A stretch of 64,000 nt of DNA, from assembly GCF_029223585.1 (NCBI RefSeq), contig NZ_CP119423.1, positions 372,001 through 436,000 on the forward strand, read 5' to 3'. The notes beneath the pieces were generated by a model that saw only the letters and a list, made by a program, of their open reading frames with translations, ran no database searches and was not told the DNA's origin. Source of the DNA: Photobacterium sp. DA100 (GTDB lineage: Bacteria > Pseudomonadota > Gammaproteobacteria > Enterobacterales > Vibrionaceae). Position numbers and translations under genes: made by a program. Below, in pieces: positions 21,254-30,891 of the stretch (its first letter is position 1; the number at the start of each line of letters is the position of its first letter).

Positions 21254-21323
21254 AGTTCCCAGTTCCCAGTTCCCAGTTCCCAGTTCCCAGTTCCCAGTTC
21301 CCAGTTCCCAGTTCCCAGTTCCC
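21254..21323. repeat. Heptamer tandem array (AGTTCCC x10)
   Basis: Ten perfect head-to-tail copies of AGTTCCC, ending five bases before the pilC stop codon on the opposite strand. On the - strand, which is the mRNA strand of the pil operon, the unit reads GGGAACT, giving ten GGG runs spaced by four bases: a regular G-quadruplex motif. Because seven is not a multiple of three and the unit has no stop codon, reading frames stay open on both strands, but I do not regard these as genes. Confidence 0.95.
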
Positions 21324-21328
21324 AGGAG

Positions 21329-22549
21329 CTACCCCACCACACTCATCAGCTTGAACACCGGCATGTACATGGCGATCAGCAACCCGCCGATCAGGCCGCC
21401 GAGGAGCAGGATAATCAGGGGTTCGAGGATTTTCCCCAGATTATCGACGCTATTGTCGACATCGTCCTCGTAGGTGAGGGCAATTTTGTTGAGCATATCG
21501 TCAATGGAGCCGGATTCTTCGCCGATCATCACCATCTGCAGCATCAGCTCGGGAAAGACCCCGCTGTGGCGCAGCGCCAGATGCAGTGGCATGCCGGCCG
21601 CGGTATTGCCGTGGGCACCTTCGATTGCTTGCTCGATAAAGCGGTTGCCCGCCGTTCTTCCGGCCGCTTCCAAACCGCTCAGCAGTGGGATCCCCGACGA
21701 GAAAGTGGTGGCAAGGGTTCGGGCAAAACGGGCAATGGCGGCTTTGCGCATGATGGGGCCCATAATGGGGATCGCCAGCAGCAAGCGGTGAACCCGCAGC
21801 TTGTGTTTGTCTGATTTACGGTAAGCGGTAATGGAAAAGATGATCGCCACCAGCAAGCCCAGCGCGAGGTAGGGGCCATGGCTGATCATGAGGTTTGATA
21901 CATCGATGACCCATTGGGTAAACCATGGCAGTTCAGCGCCAAAGCTATTGAAGATATTGGCAAATTGCGGGATCACGAAAATCAGCATCAGCACGGTGAC
22001 GATAATCGCCGTCAGGGTCACCATCGACGGGTAGATCATCGCCTTGATCACCTTCTTGCGCATGGCTTCGTTTTTTTCGCGGTAGGTGGCAAGGCGGTTG
22101 AAGGCTTCGGCCAAGTGGCCGGTTTGCTCGCCGGTGGCGACCAGATCGCAGTAGAAATCATCAAACAGCGGCGAGCTGGTATGCAAGGCTTTGGCAAGGC
22201 TTGAGCCGGCTTCGACCTGGTTGCTGACCATGGTCAGTGTGGCCCTGGCCTCGGCTTTGTGGTGGCTCTGTGCGATGAGTTTGAGGGCCTGCACCACGGG
22301 CACGCCGGCGTTCACCATGGTGGCGAGCTGGCGGGTGATCGCGGAGACATCTGTGGCCATGAGCTGGTTCCTACGCTTGCTCAGGGTCGAGGGCTGGTGG
22401 CGCTTGATCTTGCGTACCTGGATCTGCTGCTCGCCGAGCTTGGCGCGGATCTCCTGCTCCTGAAAGCCGAGCATGACACCTGACAAGCGCTTGCCGGTTG
22501 GGTTGATCCCACGCCAGCGGTAATAACGTATTTTTCTGTCCTTGGCCAT
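21329..22549 (-). CDS. pilC: Type IV pilus inner-membrane platform protein PilC
   Basis: Polytopic platform protein of the type IV pilus machine, thought to couple the motor ATPase to pilin insertion. Two repeated GspF-type domains are seen (about residues 70-195 and 270-395), each with the VRxGxxLxxAL and F-P theme and followed by membrane segments. 406 aa. The upstream pilB gene ends 45 bp away; the downstream gap holds the AGTTCCC array. Confidence 0.95.
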   Translation of the reverse strand: MAKDRKIRYYRWRGINPTGKRLSGVMLGFQEQEIRAKLGEQQIQVRKIKRHQPSTLSKRRNQLMATDVSAITRQLATMVNAGVPVVQALKLIAQSHHKAEARATLTMVSNQVEAGSSLAKALHTSSPLFDDFYCDLVATGEQTGHLAEAFNRLATYREKNEAMRKKVIKAMIYPSMVTLTAIIVTVLMLIFVIPQFANIFNSFGAELPWFTQWVIDVSNLMISHGPYLALGLLVAIIFSITAYRKSDKHKLRVHRLLLAIPIMGPIMRKAAIARFARTLATTFSSGIPLLSGLEAAGRTAGNRFIEQAIEGAHGNTAAGMPLHLALRHSGVFPELMLQMVMIGEESGSIDDMLNKIALTYEDDVDNSVDNLGKILEPLIILLLGGLIGGLLIAMYMPVFKLMSVVG

Positions 22550-22594
22550 GGGGAGTTCCTTATTTGCTAGACGTTGTTTTTAGTGAGTGCTTGT

Positions 22595-24295
22595 TCAAGC
22601 GAAATGCAGGACACGCTGAAGCTCGGCGAGGCTGGTGGTGCCCTGGCAGAGCTTTTCGATACCGGCTTGCCGGAGGGTGATCATGCCGTGCTGGCAGGCG
22701 ATATCCTCCAGCTCCAAGGTACTGGCTCCCTGCAACAAGGCGTGTGACAACGGCCTTGAGAAGGGCATCACTTCATAAATTCCGACCCGTCCCAGGTAGC
22801 CCTTGTTGCAGTCATCACAGCCGTTCGGACTGGCCTTGAACAGCTCGGCACCTAGCGGGATCTCGAGTCTGGCACGGAGCTGCGGGTCGAGATCGTCCGA
22901 CTGTTTGCAGTGGGAGCAAAGCCGCCTGGCCAGGCGCTGGGCGATGATCAGGCTGAGTGACGAGGCCAAATTGAAATCCTCGATCCCCATGTTGGTTAGT
23001 CGGGTGATGGTTTCGGCTGCCGAGTTGGTATGCAGGGTCGATAGCACCAGGTGGCCGGTCTGCGCGGCCTTGACCGCAATGCCACCGGTTTCGAGATCGC
23101 GGATTTCGCCCACCATCACCACGTCCGGATCCTGGCGTAGAAAAGCCCGCAGTGCTTCGGCAAAGCCCAAGCCGGCGGCGGGATTGATCTGGACCTGGTT
23201 GATCCCCGGCAGGTTGATTTCAATCGGGTCTTCGGCGGTGGCGATGTTGCGCGCTTCGGTATTGAGGATCTTCAGTCCCGAATAGAGCGAGACGGTCTTG
23301 CCGCTTCCGGTCGGCCCGGTCATCAGGATCATGCCCTGCGGCTGGTTTAGCGCGTCAAGGTAGGCCTGTTTTTGCACCTCGTTATAACCGAGATGATCGA
23401 TATCCAGCTTGCTACTGCTGCTATCGAGGATCCGCAACACGATTTTCTCGCCCCACATGGTCGGCAGGGTCGACACCCGCAGATCCACCGAGACGGTATC
23501 GGACAGTTTGAGCTTGATCCGGCCGTCTTGCGGGATCCGCCGCTCGGCAATATTGAGCCGCGACATGACTTTTAGCCGGGTCGACAGGCGGCGGGAGAGG
23601 TTGGCTGGCGGGGTGGCATACTGGTGCAAAATACCGTCGCAGCGCAAGCGGATCCGGTAGTGTTTCTCGTAAGGCTCGAAATGGATATCCGAGGCGTGCT
23701 TGCGCAGGGCATCGAGTAGGGTCTGGTTGATGTAGCGGGTGACCGGGGCACTGTCGCTGCTGAGGTCGGTGGTGTCATCGATCAGCTCGCCATCGCTGAG
23801 CTCCACCAGTTGGGTCAGCTCGGTTTCGCTGATGCCGCGCTGCGGCGCGTGCTGTTCGGTGCCTTTGAGCTCGCTGCCGTAAACCCGCCGTATCGCCGCC
23901 TCGAGCTGCTTGTATTCCAGCAGCATCGGCTCGACATGCTTGCCGGTGGCAAAGCGGAAGTCATCGAGGGCATCGAGATAGGTGGGGTCGCACAGGCCGA
24001 TGAACAGGGTGTTGTCGGTATGGGTAAGTGGCAGTACTCGGTGGCGCAGGATCAAATCACGCAGGTTGAGGGTCTTGCAGCACTCGGCGTAGTCATACTG
24101 GTGGGCATCGACCAAGGCAACGGCAAAAATTACCTCCAGCTGGCGCGCCAGATCCTGGCTGGTCATGATCCCAAGGCCAATCAACGCCGCCGGTACCGAC
24201 TGCTTTTCAGCCTGGACCTGGTCAACCACCTGTTGCAACTGCACCGGGCTGATCAGCTCAGCCTGGTGCAGGATTGAAGCGAGGTTGGTGTGCAT
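22595..24295 (-). CDS. pilB: Type IV pilus assembly ATPase PilB
   Basis: Hexameric cytoplasmic motor that powers pilus extension. It has an N-terminal GspE-like domain, Walker A (GPTGSGKTVSLY), the aspartate box and Walker B region (LRAFLRQDPDVVMVGEIRD), and a C-terminal tetracysteine zinc motif (CSHC ... CDDC). I choose the ATG that overlaps the pilA stop (TAATG), because an AGG lies about 8 bp before it and the protein then begins MHTNLASIL as expected; a start five codons earlier is possible. 566 aa. Confidence 0.94.
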   Translation of the reverse strand: MHTNLASILHQAELISPVQLQQVVDQVQAEKQSVPAALIGLGIMTSQDLARQLEVIFAVALVDAHQYDYAECCKTLNLRDLILRHRVLPLTHTDNTLFIGLCDPTYLDALDDFRFATGKHVEPMLLEYKQLEAAIRRVYGSELKGTEQHAPQRGISETELTQLVELSDGELIDDTTDLSSDSAPVTRYINQTLLDALRKHASDIHFEPYEKHYRIRLRCDGILHQYATPPANLSRRLSTRLKVMSRLNIAERRIPQDGRIKLKLSDTVSVDLRVSTLPTMWGEKIVLRILDSSSSKLDIDHLGYNEVQKQAYLDALNQPQGMILMTGPTGSGKTVSLYSGLKILNTEARNIATAEDPIEINLPGINQVQINPAAGLGFAEALRAFLRQDPDVVMVGEIRDLETGGIAVKAAQTGHLVLSTLHTNSAAETITRLTNMGIEDFNLASSLSLIIAQRLARRLCSHCKQSDDLDPQLRARLEIPLGAELFKASPNGCDDCNKGYLGRVGIYEVMPFSRPLSHALLQGASTLELEDIACQHGMITLRQAGIEKLCQGTTSLAELQRVLHFA

Positions 24296-24744
24296 TAGCT
24301 GCCTGAGCAATCAATGCCACGACCTGGAGTGGTGACAGCACATCCAGTTCCAGCTAAATTCCAATCCATAGCTCCGTTTGTAATATTTGGAGTAAGGGTA
24401 ATCGCCATGTTAGCTCCACCAGCGGTTACACCTGTTGATGTGACTGTGATTATTCCATCAGCGACAGTTATTCCATCGACAAAATTAACAGTAGCACCAC
24501 CATCACCCACAGCAATGGTATCTGGAATGCCATTTGTGTTGTGCGCACACCCGGCCAGAGTACCTAAATCTTGTGCACACAATGCTACTGCGGTTTTAAA
24601 ACCGGTAATACCTGCAACAGCACCTGCAACTCGAGCTCGCTGGGTATAGTCTGAGTACGCCGGAATTGCGAAGGCCGAGATAATGCCAACAATCGCCACC
24701 ACGATCATCAACTCAATCAGCGTAAAGCCTTTTTGTCCTTTCAT
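24295..24744 (-). CDS. pilA: Type IV major pilin PilA
   Basis: Prepilin with a six-residue leader (MKGQKG) cut before Phe7, followed by the hydrophobic helix [27 protein letters not shown] with the essential Glu at mature position 5. The globular part has paired cysteines near the C-terminus ([12 protein letters not shown]), consistent with the disulfide-bonded D-region. 149 aa. The variable C-terminal two thirds are visibly AT-richer than pilB and pilC, as often seen for pilins that diverge or are exchanged between strains. In Vibrio this pilus supports surface attachment and DNA uptake. Confidence 0.94.
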   Translation of the reverse strand: MKGQKGFTLIELMIVVAIVGIISAFAIPAYSDYTQRARVAGAVAGITGFKTAVALCAQDLGTLAGCAHNTNGIPDTIAVGDGGATVNFVDGITVADGIITVTSTGVTAGGANMAITLTPNITNGAMDWNLAGTGCAVTTPGRGIDCSGS

Positions 24745-25063
24745 TGTTGTTGTCCTTGTTTTCTAGCCATGAATGTAAAGTAGGCTCAGCATACGCCTGA
24801 TATGCAATGGGTTTTAATGGTGGCGAAAGGTTGCTGGAAATAGTTTGGAAAAATGATCAGCGGCTTACAGAAGTTGATCATTTTTTTGCGACGCGGTGAA
24901 GGGAAATGGCGCTGCTGCCGAGGCGTTTAAGTCGGTGGAGACATATTTAAGGTGTTGATTTTTATGTCAATTGAAGCGAATCTCTGCTCGTGGGCCGTAC
25001 CCCGAAACAAAAACAGGCCCCCGAAGGAGCCTGCTCAACAATCAAGACTGGTAGCGGCTGCGC
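24745..25063. other. pilA-nadC gap with an inverted repeat
   Basis: About 320 bp without a gene. It should hold the pilA promoter, but no clear sigma-70 pair stands out. A perfect 11-bp inverted repeat (AAAAATGATCA at 24849-24859, TGATCATTTTT at 24875-24885, 15-nt spacer) lies about 105-140 bp upstream of pilA; it could be an operator or a bidirectional terminator. The nadC terminator occupies the right end. Confidence 0.6.
25006..25033 (-). terminator. nadC terminator
   Basis: On the - strand, CAGGC-CC / GG-GCCTG with one internal mismatch and a TTCG-type loop, followed by TTTTTGTTT. Intrinsic terminator 30 bp after the nadC stop. Confidence 0.85.
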
Positions 25064-26187
<1,124 letters not shown>

Positions 26188-26439
26188 GACCAAGGACCAA
26201 GGACCAAGGACCAAGGACCAAGGACCAAGGACCAAGGACCAAGGACCAAGGACCAAGGACCAAGGACCAAGGACCAAGGACCAAGGACCAAGGACCAAGG
26301 ACCAAGGACCAAGGACCAAGGACCAAGGACCAAGGACCAAGGACCAAGGACCAAGGACCAAGGACCAAGGACCAAGGACCAAGGACCAAGGACCAAGGAC
26401 CAAGGACCAAGGACCAAGGACCAAGGACCAAGGACCAAG
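26188..26439. repeat. Heptamer tandem array (GACCAAG x36)
   Basis: Thirty-six perfect head-to-tail copies of GACCAAG (252 bp) with no interruptions, ending 49 bp before the ampD start codon. Read toward ampD every unit contains AAGGA, the core of a Shine-Dalgarno sequence. The perfect homogeneity suggests recent expansion by replication slippage. Open frames through the array on both strands are a by-product of its 21-bp codon period and are not genes. Confidence 0.97.
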
Positions 26440-26479
26440 GACCACAGGACCACAGGACCACAGGACCACAGGACCACAG
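26440..26479. repeat. Octamer tandem array (GACCACAG x5)
   Basis: Five perfect copies of GACCACAG follow the heptamer array without a break and end 9 bp before the ampD ATG. The unit looks like the heptamer GACCAAG with one inserted base (GACCA-C-AG). The final GGAC is the only candidate ribosome-binding site for ampD, so the array reaches into the translation initiation region. Confidence 0.95.
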
Positions 26480-26488
26480 GACTTAACA

Positions 26489-27043
26489 ATGTTAACAATT
26501 AATCAAGACCACTGGCTGGAAGGGGTCAAGCATGTGCCTTCGCCGTTCCATGATGCCAGACCGGATAGTGACGATATTTCGCTGCTTGTTGTACATAATA
26601 TCAGCTTGCCGCCGGGCCAATTCGGCGGTCCGTATATCGAACAGTTGTTTACCGGTACTCTAAAACCTGACGAACATCCCTATTTCGAGTTAATTTCCGG
26701 TTTTCGGGTATCGGCTCACTGTCTAATTATGCGAAATGGCGATATTATCCAGTTCGTTCCGTTTGACTGTCGGGCTTGGCATGCGGGTGTGTCGACATTT
26801 GCAGGCCGCGACAAGTGCAACGACTATTCGATCGGAATTGAACTGGAAGGAACGGATACCCTGCCTTATACCCAGGCCCAGTACGATACCCTTGCCGCAC
26901 TCACCCGGGTGCTGCTCGACAACTACCCCCGCATGGATGCCAGCCGGATCACCGGCCACGAGTTTATTGCCCCCGGGCGAAAAACCGATCCGGGTTTGGC
27001 ATTTGATTGGCTTGCCTATAAGTCTTCAATATTGCTCAAGTAA
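26489..27043 (+). CDS. ampD: 1,6-anhydro-N-acetylmuramyl-L-alanine amidase AmpD
   Basis: Cytoplasmic zinc amidase that removes the stem peptide from 1,6-anhydro-MurNAc during peptidoglycan recycling; in bacteria with AmpR its loss derepresses AmpC beta-lactamase. The zinc ligands fit His36 (LLVVHN), His157 (TGHEF) and Asp167 (RKTDPG), and the sequence aligns with E. coli AmpD end to end. 184 aa. The start codon is only 9 bp from a tandem repeat array. The ampE gene that follows ampD in E. coli is absent; pdhR comes next after 314 bp. Confidence 0.96.
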   Translation: MLTINQDHWLEGVKHVPSPFHDARPDSDDISLLVVHNISLPPGQFGGPYIEQLFTGTLKPDEHPYFELISGFRVSAHCLIMRNGDIIQFVPFDCRAWHAGVSTFAGRDKCNDYSIGIELEGTDTLPYTQAQYDTLAALTRVLLDNYPRMDASRITGHEFIAPGRKTDPGLAFDWLAYKSSILLK

Positions 27044-27147
27044 TCGCCAATCAGAGCGAGTGCTGATGAGAAAATTGGCGGGAAAGTGTAACAAAGAATT
27101 GGTCTGACCATTGTTTGTTTTCTCGTCAAAGATTGCCCTAACCCCTG

Positions 27148-27176
27148 TTGACTACTAGTGTTTGTGATGTTTTAAC
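27148..27176 (+). promoter_or_regulatory. Candidate pdhR promoter
   Basis: TTGACT (27148-27153), 17-bp spacer, TTTAAC (27171-27176). It lies about 110 bp upstream of the PdhR operator, so if this is the real promoter the repressor would act as a roadblock; a closer promoter overlapping the operator is possible but no better match was seen. Confidence 0.4.
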
Positions 27177-27285
27177 AAGTTTTCATAATTTGAAATTTTT
27201 GTTAAATCACCCCTCGTTCTATGATTTCAATCAAGTTGTCGGTAGACATCCTCAATTATTTCTGTAAACTTTCCTCCCATAGTTA

Positions 27286-27302
27286 AATTGGTAATACCAA
27301 TT
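27286..27302. promoter_or_regulatory. PdhR operator
   Basis: AATTGGTAATACCAATT, a perfect palindrome with 8-bp arms around one central base, containing the known PdhR consensus (TGGT-N3-ACCA). It lies 56 bp before the pdhR start, as expected for pyruvate-responsive autoregulation of pdhR-aceEF-lpd. Confidence 0.88.
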
Positions 27303-27357
27303 ATCCGTATTCCGGACTACCTTGAAACGTATAAGTACAACCAAGAACAAATAACGA

Positions 27358-28131
27358 ATGACTTATAAACGAATCCGCCAACCCAAGCTCTCCGATGCTA
27401 TCGAGCAGGAACTGGAGCATCTGATCCTCGAGGGAATCCTATCCCCGGGGCAGCAGCTGCCGCCTGAGCGTGAGCTGGCCAAGCAATTCGATGTTTCTCG
27501 CCCGTCTGTCCGTGAAGCTATCCAGCGCCTTGAGGCAAAAAAACTACTCACGCGCCGCCAGGGTGGCGGTACCTTTGTGACCGAAAAGCTATGGCAGAGC
27601 TTTTCCGAGCCACTGTTGGAACTCCTTTCCGCCCACCCAGAGACCCAGCTTGACCTGCTGGAGTCGCGCCATGCCCTTGAAGGCCTGGCTGCCTACTACG
27701 CCGCCCTGCGCGGCAACGAAGAAGATTTCACCCGTATTCGTGACTGCCATTCGCGGATACAGGAAGCCCAGCAGCAAGGTGATTTGCCGGCCGAAGCCGC
27801 CGCTGTGATGCAATACCTGATTGCGGTGACCGAGTCCGCACACAACGTGGTATTGCTCCATATCATCCGTAGCCTTGCCCCTCTGCTGGAGCAAAACGTA
27901 TTACAAAACTTTGAGCTCCTGAACCGTCGCCCCGATGTGGTGGAAAAGGTGCGCAATCATCGAGCCAACATTGTCCAGGCGATTGTTTCGGGTGAGCCCG
28001 TTCAGGCCCGCGAAGCATCGCATGCACATTTGGCTTATATCGAGGAAACCTTGTTGGATTTATCGCGTGAAGACAGCAGACGAGAACGCTCTCTTCGACG
28101 CATTCAACAACGCAAGGACGGGCTGGATTAG
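27358..28131 (+). CDS. pdhR: Pyruvate-sensing repressor PdhR
   Basis: GntR/FadR-family regulator that represses the pyruvate dehydrogenase operon and is released by pyruvate. The N-terminal winged helix (residues about 8-75: [28 protein letters not shown]) is nearly identical to E. coli PdhR, and the rest is the all-helical FCD effector domain with conserved His residues. 257 aa. A perfect PdhR operator lies just upstream. aceE follows after 82 bp. Confidence 0.96.
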   Translation: MTYKRIRQPKLSDAIEQELEHLILEGILSPGQQLPPERELAKQFDVSRPSVREAIQRLEAKKLLTRRQGGGTFVTEKLWQSFSEPLLELLSAHPETQLDLLESRHALEGLAAYYAALRGNEEDFTRIRDCHSRIQEAQQQGDLPAEAAAVMQYLIAVTESAHNVVLLHIIRSLAPLLEQNVLQNFELLNRRPDVVEKVRNHRANIVQAIVSGEPVQAREASHAHLAYIEETLLDLSREDSRRERSLRRIQQRKDGLD

Positions 28132-28213
28132 TACCCCTCATATAAGCCGAGGGCACTAGTAAACAGTCGCGACATTGTTAGTTTTGTAGATTATCAACGA
28201 AAGGATAGATCGC

Positions 28214-30877
28214 ATGTCTGAAGTCATGAAAAATGACGTGGACGCACTGGAAACTCAAGAGTGGCTAGCAGCCCTTGAGTCAGTCGTTCGTGAAGAAGGT
28301 GTAGAACGCGCCCAGTTCCTACTTGAGCAAGTACTGGACAAGGCTCGTCTTGATGGCGTAGATATGCCAACTGGTATCACTACCAACTACATCAACACCA
28401 TCCCATCAGATCAAGAACCAGCTTACCCTGGCGACACAACGCTTGAGCGCCGTATCCGCGCGATCATCCGTTGGAATGCTGCAATGATCGTACTGCGCGG
28501 CTCTAAGAAAGACCTAGAGCTTGGTGGTCACATGGCTTCATTCCAGTCTGCTGCAGCGTTCTACGAGACCTGTTTCAACCACTTCTTCCGTGCTCCGAAC
28601 GAGAAGGACGGTGGTGACCTAGTATACTACCAAGGCCACATTGCCCCTGGTATCTACTCTCGTGCGTTCGTTGAAGGTCGTCTGACCGAAGAGCAGCTAG
28701 ACAACTTCCGTCAGGAAGTAGACGGCAAAGGTATCCCTTCATACCCGCACCCTAAACTAATGCCTGAGTTCTGGCAGTTCCCGACCGTATCTATGGGTCT
28801 GGGTCCAATCTCTGCTATCTACCAAGCTCGTTTCCTTAAGTACCTAGACGGCCGTGGCCTGAAAGATACGTCAGAGCAGCGCGTATACGCGTTCCTGGGT
28901 GACGGTGAGATGGATGAGCCAGAATCACGTGGTGCCATTTCTTTCGCTGCGCGTGAGAAACTGGACAACCTATGCTTCCTAATCAACTGTAACCTACAGC
29001 GTCTTGACGGCCCGGTAATGGGTAACGGCAAGATCATCCAAGAGCTAGAAGGCCTGTTCAAAGGTGCTGGCTGGAACGTGGTTAAAGTTATCTGGGGTAA
29101 CAACTGGGATTCCCTACTGGCGAAAGACACCTCTGGCAAGCTGCTGCAGCTTATGAACGAGACTATCGACGGTGACTACCAGACATTCAAGTCGAAAGAC
29201 GGCGCTTACGTACGTGAGCACTTCTTCGGTAAGTACCCAGAAACTGCAGCACTGGTTGCAGACATGACTGATGACGAAATCTTCGCCCTTAAGCGTGGTG
29301 GTCACGAGTCATCTAAGCTGTACGCGGCATACAAGAACGCGGCAGAAACCAAAGGCCGTCCAACAGTTATCCTTGCTAAGACTGTTAAAGGTTACGGCAT
29401 GGGTGAAGCGGCTGAAGGTAAGAACATTGCGCACCAGGTTAAGAAGATGGACATGTCTTCTGTTATGCACCTGCGTGACCGCCTAGGCCTACAAGACCTA
29501 GTATCTGACGAAGACGTGAAGAACCTGCCTTACCTGAAACTGGAAGAAGGTTCGAAAGAGCACGAGTACCTACACGCTCGTCGTAACGCACTTCACGGCT
29601 ACACGCCACAGCGCCTGCCTAACTTCACCGAGGAGCTAGTGCTTCCAGAAGTTGAAGAGTTCAAGCCTCTGCTAGAAGAGCAGAAGCGTGACATCTCTAC
29701 CACGATGGCATTCGTTCGTGCGCTAAACGTTCTACTTAAGAACAAGAACATCGGTAAGAACATCGTTCCTATCATTGCTGACGAAGCACGTACTTTCGGT
29801 ATGGAAGGTCTGTTCCGTCAAATCGGTATCTACAACCCGCACGGCCAGCAGTACACGCCGCAGGACCGTGACATCGTTTCTTACTACAAAGAAGCGACTT
29901 CGGGCCAGGTACTACAGGAAGGTATCAACGAGTTAGGTGCAATGTCTTCATGGGTTGCTGCAGCAACTTCATACAGCACCAACGATCTTCCAATGATCCC
30001 GTTCTACATCTACTACTCAATGTTCGGCTTCCAGCGTGTGGGCGACATGGCGTGGATGGCAGGTGACCAGCAGGCGCGTGGTTTCCTACTGGGTGCGACT
30101 GCAGGTCGTACTACCCTGAACGGTGAAGGTCTACAGCACGAAGACGGTCACAGCCACATCATGGCTAACACTGTTCCTAACTGTATCTCTTACGACCCAA
30201 CGTTCGCTTACGAAGTTGCTGTGATCATGCAAGACGGTATCCGTCGCATGTACGGCGAGCAAGAGAACGTGTTCTACTACCTAACGGTAATGAACGAGAA
30301 CTACGCGATGCCAGCAATGCCGGAAGGTGTTGAAGAAGGCATCCGTAAGGGTATCTACAAGCTAGAATCTTACGCGGGTGACAAGTCTAAAGTTCAGCTA
30401 ATGAGCTCTGGTACTATCATGAACGAAGTTCGCAAAGCAGCACAGATCCTAAGCGACGACTACGGTATCGCTTCTGACATCTACTCTGTGACGTCTTTCA
30501 ACGAACTAACGCGTGAAGGTCAAGACGTAGAGCGCTACAACATGCTTCACCCTGAAGCAGAAGCGAAAGTACCGTACATCGCACAGGTTATGGGCACTGA
30601 GCCTGCAATCGCTGCAACGGACTACATGAAGAACTACGCAGAACAAGTTCGCGCGTTCATGCCTTCTGAGTCTTTCAAAGTACTTGGTACTGACGGTTTC
30701 GGCCGCTCTGACAGCCGTGCGAACCTACGCCGCCACTTCGAAGTTAACGCTGGCTACGTAGTTGTTGCTGCACTGACTGAACTGGCTAAGCGTGGTGATG
30801 TTGAGAAATCGGTAATTGCTGAAGCAATCGCGAAGTTCGACATCGACGCTGACAAGATCAACCCGCTATACGCGTAA
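28214..30877 (+). CDS. aceE: Pyruvate dehydrogenase E1 component AceE
   Basis: Thiamine-diphosphate-dependent E1 subunit (homodimeric type) that decarboxylates pyruvate and acetylates the lipoyl groups of E2. 887 aa, the same as E. coli. The thiamine-binding [11 protein letters not shown] motif is near residue 231, and [11 protein letters not shown] in the active-site region is conserved. Codon use differs plainly from neighbouring housekeeping genes (frequent CTA and TCT, GTA, few CTG), a pattern shared with aceF, lpdA and, in part, fbpA. I take this as a high-expression bias rather than transfer. Confidence 0.97.
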   Translation: MSEVMKNDVDALETQEWLAALESVVREEGVERAQFLLEQVLDKARLDGVDMPTGITTNYINTIPSDQEPAYPGDTTLERRIRAIIRWNAAMIVLRGSKKDLELGGHMASFQSAAAFYETCFNHFFRAPNEKDGGDLVYYQGHIAPGIYSRAFVEGRLTEEQLDNFRQEVDGKGIPSYPHPKLMPEFWQFPTVSMGLGPISAIYQARFLKYLDGRGLKDTSEQRVYAFLGDGEMDEPESRGAISFAAREKLDNLCFLINCNLQRLDGPVMGNGKIIQELEGLFKGAGWNVVKVIWGNNWDSLLAKDTSGKLLQLMNETIDGDYQTFKSKDGAYVREHFFGKYPETAALVADMTDDEIFALKRGGHESSKLYAAYKNAAETKGRPTVILAKTVKGYGMGEAAEGKNIAHQVKKMDMSSVMHLRDRLGLQDLVSDEDVKNLPYLKLEEGSKEHEYLHARRNALHGYTPQRLPNFTEELVLPEVEEFKPLLEEQKRDISTTMAFVRALNVLLKNKNIGKNIVPIIADEARTFGMEGLFRQIGIYNPHGQQYTPQDRDIVSYYKEATSGQVLQEGINELGAMSSWVAAATSYSTNDLPMIPFYIYYSMFGFQRVGDMAWMAGDQQARGFLLGATAGRTTLNGEGLQHEDGHSHIMANTVPNCISYDPTFAYEVAVIMQDGIRRMYGEQENVFYYLTVMNENYAMPAMPEGVEEGIRKGIYKLESYAGDKSKVQLMSSGTIMNEVRKAAQILSDDYGIASDIYSVTSFNELTREGQDVERYNMLHPEAEAKVPYIAQVMGTEPAIAATDYMKNYAEQVRAFMPSESFKVLGTDGFGRSDSRANLRRHFEVNAGYVVVAALTELAKRGDVEKSVIAEAIAKFDIDADKINPLYA

Positions 30878-30891
30878 GAGGCAAATTAAAC

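Noticed and set aside
21254..21323. CRISPR or integron attachment repeats
   Set aside because: Unit is too short, no spacers, no cas or integrase gene anywhere in the window.
21073..21342. 89-codon - strand frame across the pilC-pilD array
   Set aside because: Same artefact of the heptamer repeat, running into non-coding flank; it starts inside the array region and has no ribosome-binding site of note.
26188..26479. CRISPR array
   Set aside because: Units are 7-8 bp and contiguous with no spacers, so this is a simple tandem repeat.
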